Both the position numbers and the translations under genes were made by a program. Shown here in pieces: positions 62,099-64,000 of a stretch of DNA of 64,000 nucleotides. The first letter of the stretch is position 1. Each line of letters opens with the position of its first letter. The DNA comes from DATMNR01 sp963702765. GTDB taxonomy: Bacteria; Chloroflexota; Ktedonobacteria; Ktedonobacterales; Ktedonobacteraceae. Location: positions 1-64,000 of the forward strand of contig CAVPEB010000062.1 in assembly GCA_963702765.1 (NCBI GenBank), given 5' to 3'. The notes beneath the pieces were generated by a model that saw nothing but the letters and a program-made list of their open reading frames with translations, searched no databases and was not told the origin of the DNA.

Positions 62099-62271
62099 CT
62101 GGAGGATTTTGGGCAAATGAGTGGGACTCAAATTCGTGCCCCCCATTAGTACTAACTTAACGGCTACTGATTTCGACGATTCCAACAAATATGCTACCAT
62201 GATAACCAATAAATCACGCAAACGCTTTTATCATTAACTATCTACAATCACCATGTTACTGAAAGCGTTGA

Positions 62272-62382
62272 TTGTCCGTTCCACTACACAGAAGGATGAA
62301 ATGCCTTTCCGCACCCGCAGGGATATCTGTTTGATATCAGCACGGCCCGGAGATGTGTACTATCACTTGATGGAACGGACAA
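62272..62382 (+). ncRNA. Structured non-coding element, unassigned
   Basis: About 111 bases bounded by a perfect 12-bp pair (TTGTCCGTTCCA / TGGAACGGACAA). Inside, TACACA (62285-62290) pairs with TGTGTA (62354-62359). Two small hairpins, AAGG/CCTT (62292-62307) and GATATC-TGTTT-GATATC (62322-62338), form a nested multi-branch structure. It lies between divergent mtnA and the sigma gene, 35 bases before the latter. It could be a leader RNA, a riboswitch or an inserted repeat. I do not recognise a known class, and strand is unproven. Confidence 0.4.
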
Positions 62383-62416
62383 GTCGATAGCTATAGTCAT
62401 TGAAGGGACGTAACGC

Positions 62417-62953
62417 ATGGCCAGGGCGGAAACCAAGGAGAACTCTTGGTCCTTTGACCAGATTTACGACGAATATAAAACGCCTATTTATAATTATGTA
62501 TATCATCTGGTAGGGGACCGTGAGCAGGCAGATGATCTGACGCAGGATACTTTTTTGAAAGCTTTTCGTGCGCTGCCAAAAATGGACGCGAACTTAAAGC
62601 TATCGGCCTGGTTATATCGTATTGCTACGAACACAGCGTATGATGCGCTGCGTCGTCGTAAATTAATCGCTTGGCTTCCCTGGCAAGACCTCGATCACGA
62701 GCCAGCGGATGTTGAGAGCGCTGACCCTCAAGAAATTTATGGTACTACGGAACTTGTACGTGCAGCTCTTCGTCGTATGCCCCAGCAATATCGGGCAGCA
62801 TTGTTATTGTATACTCAAGAAGGCTTCTCATACAGCGAGATTGCCCAGGCTTTGAACATTGCCGAGAGCGGTGTCAAAATGTATCTGTCGCGGGCTCGTC
62901 AATCCTTTAGAGAGCATTATAGGGCCTTAGAACACGGAGGAGGCACAAAATGA
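62417..62953 (+). CDS. ECF-family RNA polymerase sigma factor
   Basis: 178 residues, ATG 62417 behind GAAGGGACG. Region 2 shows FDQIYDEYKTPIYNYVYHL, DDLTQDTFLKAF and a conserved RIATNTAYDALRRRK (residues about 72-86). Region 4 shows RRMPQQYRAALLLYTQEGFSYSEIAQ and a helix-turn-helix ending LSRARQSFREHY (about 155-168). Its stop overlaps the anti-sigma start by four bases (ATGA), so the pair is co-translated. The sigma factor should be held at the membrane until the anti-sigma releases it. No autoregulatory promoter was found. Confidence 0.95.
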   Translation: MARAETKENSWSFDQIYDEYKTPIYNYVYHLVGDREQADDLTQDTFLKAFRALPKMDANLKLSAWLYRIATNTAYDALRRRKLIAWLPWQDLDHEPADVESADPQEIYGTTELVRAALRRMPQQYRAALLLYTQEGFSYSEIAQALNIAESGVKMYLSRARQSFREHYRALEHGGGTK

Positions 62954-64000
62954 ACTGCGAGCGAGTCGAGGAATTGCTTAGTGCTTACCTTGACAATGCA
63001 CTCGCATTCGAAGAATGGCGAGAGGTTAGTGCCCACTTACAGATCTGTGCAAAATGTAGTGTTATGCTCGCCGAGTTCCGTCGCAACGACGCTTTAATCG
63101 CGCGCCTTCCTCGTGTTGATCCTGATCCGGCTCTTCGCAACCGAATTTTTTCTTCACCTGAATATTTAGAACTGACAGGCACGTTCGATATAAGCAGCGA
63201 AGCTCATAAAGATTGGACTGTACCTAAGCTTCCCGCGAGCTCTCTCCGTAGAGACACTCCAGGTCGTCCACAACTCGTTGCTATTCCTGGAGGTCGCAGC
63301 ACTGCTCCAACTCCATCAATACCACCTCTACCTCCTCGTCGAAGCCGAAATTCAGGAACTTTTCGCACGCTGATGGTAGTTCTTGCTGCAACTATTATCC
63401 TGGCTATTGGCATAGGAAGTTTCCTTAGTCTGAGTTCCTTGCGGCACCAAACACAGGTAACAAACAATGGAGCTATTACTCCGCCTACAGGGCCAATTCA
63501 AAGCGGGCCTCTTTCAGCAGGGGTACGTTTTGTCTTTTTGCGCAATGGCGCTCTTTGGAGCATACTGGCAAATAGTAGCAATCAACAGGCTGATCGCCTT
63601 ACTCCTGGCAATGTGACAGTAGCTGCAAATTGGATGGTGAGTCCAGCGCAGCCAGGACGATCGGCGGGAGATATGCTTGCTTACATTGATCTGCAAAGGG
63701 CTTTTGTGCATATTATTCGCAGTGATGGACAGCAAGATATCACTATTAAGCAGCCTTTGCTTAACAGAAGCACTCAACCTTCATCTATTTGGGATACTGA
63801 CACAGGCGCAACAATCTTAAATAGCCTTGCCTGGTCAAATGATGGGAGCATGCTTGCATTTGTAGCTGCCCCCAATAATACAAACCAGACACGATTGTAT
63901 ATCTACTCTACTGAAACAGATATGATACAAATGGTTCCGGTGCCGTTTTCGGTTAAAGGGAGCATTTCTCACCCGATCTGGTCACCTGACAGTATACGAG
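62950..64000 (+). CDS. Anti-sigma factor with zinc finger, membrane helix and exported propeller, 3' end missing
   Basis: 350 residues are visible and the frame runs off the window. Starts at ATG 62950, overlapping the sigma stop. The N-terminal zf-HC2 domain has CERVEELLSAYLD then HLQICAKC (H-x3-C-x2-C), the zinc-binding anti-sigma pattern. A Pro/Arg linker leads to a membrane helix (about 146-165, LMVVLAATIILAIGIGSFL). The rest faces outward and shows TolB/WD40-like propeller strands (SLAWSNDGSMLAFVA; HPIWSPDS). It should hold the preceding sigma factor and respond to an extracytoplasmic signal read by the propeller (inference). Confidence 0.88.
   Translation, partial: MNCERVEELLSAYLDNALAFEEWREVSAHLQICAKCSVMLAEFRRNDALIARLPRVDPDPALRNRIFSSPEYLELTGTFDISSEAHKDWTVPKLPASSLRRDTPGRPQLVAIPGGRSTAPTPSIPPLPPRRSRNSGTFRTLMVVLAATIILAIGIGSFLSLSSLRHQTQVTNNGAITPPTGPIQSGPLSAGVRFVFLRNGALWSILANSSNQQADRLTPGNVTVAANWMVSPAQPGRSAGDMLAYIDLQRAFVHIIRSDGQQDITIKQPLLNRSTQPSSIWDTDTGATILNSLAWSNDGSMLAFVAAPNNTNQTRLYIYSTETDMIQMVPVPFSVKGSISHPIWSPDSIR

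Noticed and set aside
62046..62271. Second SAM riboswitch upstream of mtnA
   Set aside because: The region lacks the S-box core and P1 pairing; only a 14-bp palindrome and AT-rich sequence are present.

Overview
The window looks like a chromosomal segment of a Chloroflexota bacterium of the Ktedonobacteria type. This is an inference from gene content: many Hanks-type Ser/Thr kinases, FHA proteins, zinc-ribbon proteins joined to a membrane helix and a Ser/Thr/Pro-rich linker, Pro/Gln-rich surface proteins, a GAF-GAF-HisKA_2 sensor kinase and an ECF sigma/anti-sigma pair whose anti-sigma carries an extracellular propeller. No rRNA gene or CRISPR array was seen.

Layout. 1-5.1 kb: 5'-truncated apt, a nitroreductase, PEP carboxylase and a zinc-ribbon membrane protein. 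5.3-11.4 kb: a signalling block with a sensor histidine kinase, a zinc-ribbon Ser/Thr kinase, a membrane FHA protein with 120-bp tandem repeats and a kinase-FHA protein. 11.7-17.8 kb: HAD phosphatase, two glycosyltransferases, a HIT protein, a zinc-ribbon/HTH-like protein and an anchored surface protein. 17.9-23.3 kb: one giant gene fusing a pseudokinase, an active-looking Ser/Thr kinase and a DinG/XPD-type Fe-S helicase. Its Walker A motif is split by a 438-residue intein with class 3 (W-C-T) hallmarks and a LAGLIDADG endonuclease, and a LexA-like box sits just upstream of the start codon. 23.5-34.3 kb: an NrtR-like Nudix regulator with a nicotinamidase-like protein, an aminotransferase, RF1, an ATP-grasp protein, an acyl-CoA dehydrogenase and smaller genes. 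34.5-37 kb: a ClpE-like ATPase behind a CIRCE operator, interrupted by an in-frame TAG 43 codons before the expected end.

38.6-42.6 kb: tRNA-Trp, then a 3.8-kb integrated element bounded by 29-bp direct repeats formed from the 3' end of a tRNA-Ser. It carries a frameshifted tyrosine integrase, a frameshifted HEPN-type protein, a PD-(D/E)XK endonuclease and small unknown genes. The full-length tRNA-Ser-like gene at its edge has an irregular anticodon arm. 43-56 kb: surface and beta-propeller proteins, a HEAT-repeat protein, an FAD oxidoreductase, a DUF1015 protein, and a promoter/operator region with no obvious adjacent gene.

56.3-62.1 kb: a methyl-cycle/methionine-salvage cluster on the minus strand, mtnA (one extra base) > degenerate HD protein > PfkB kinase > ahcY > SAM-I riboswitch plus terminator > metK. 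The riboswitch lies inside the cluster, so SAM is expected to shut off metK alone. The window closes with a structured non-coding element, an ECF sigma factor and its overlapping anti-sigma gene, which runs off the end.

Four genes (integrase, HEPN, a surface protein, mtnA) each carry exactly one surplus base and clpE carries one nonsense codon. Real decay, recoding and base-call error cannot be told apart from the sequence alone, so all frameshift claims should be read with that caution.
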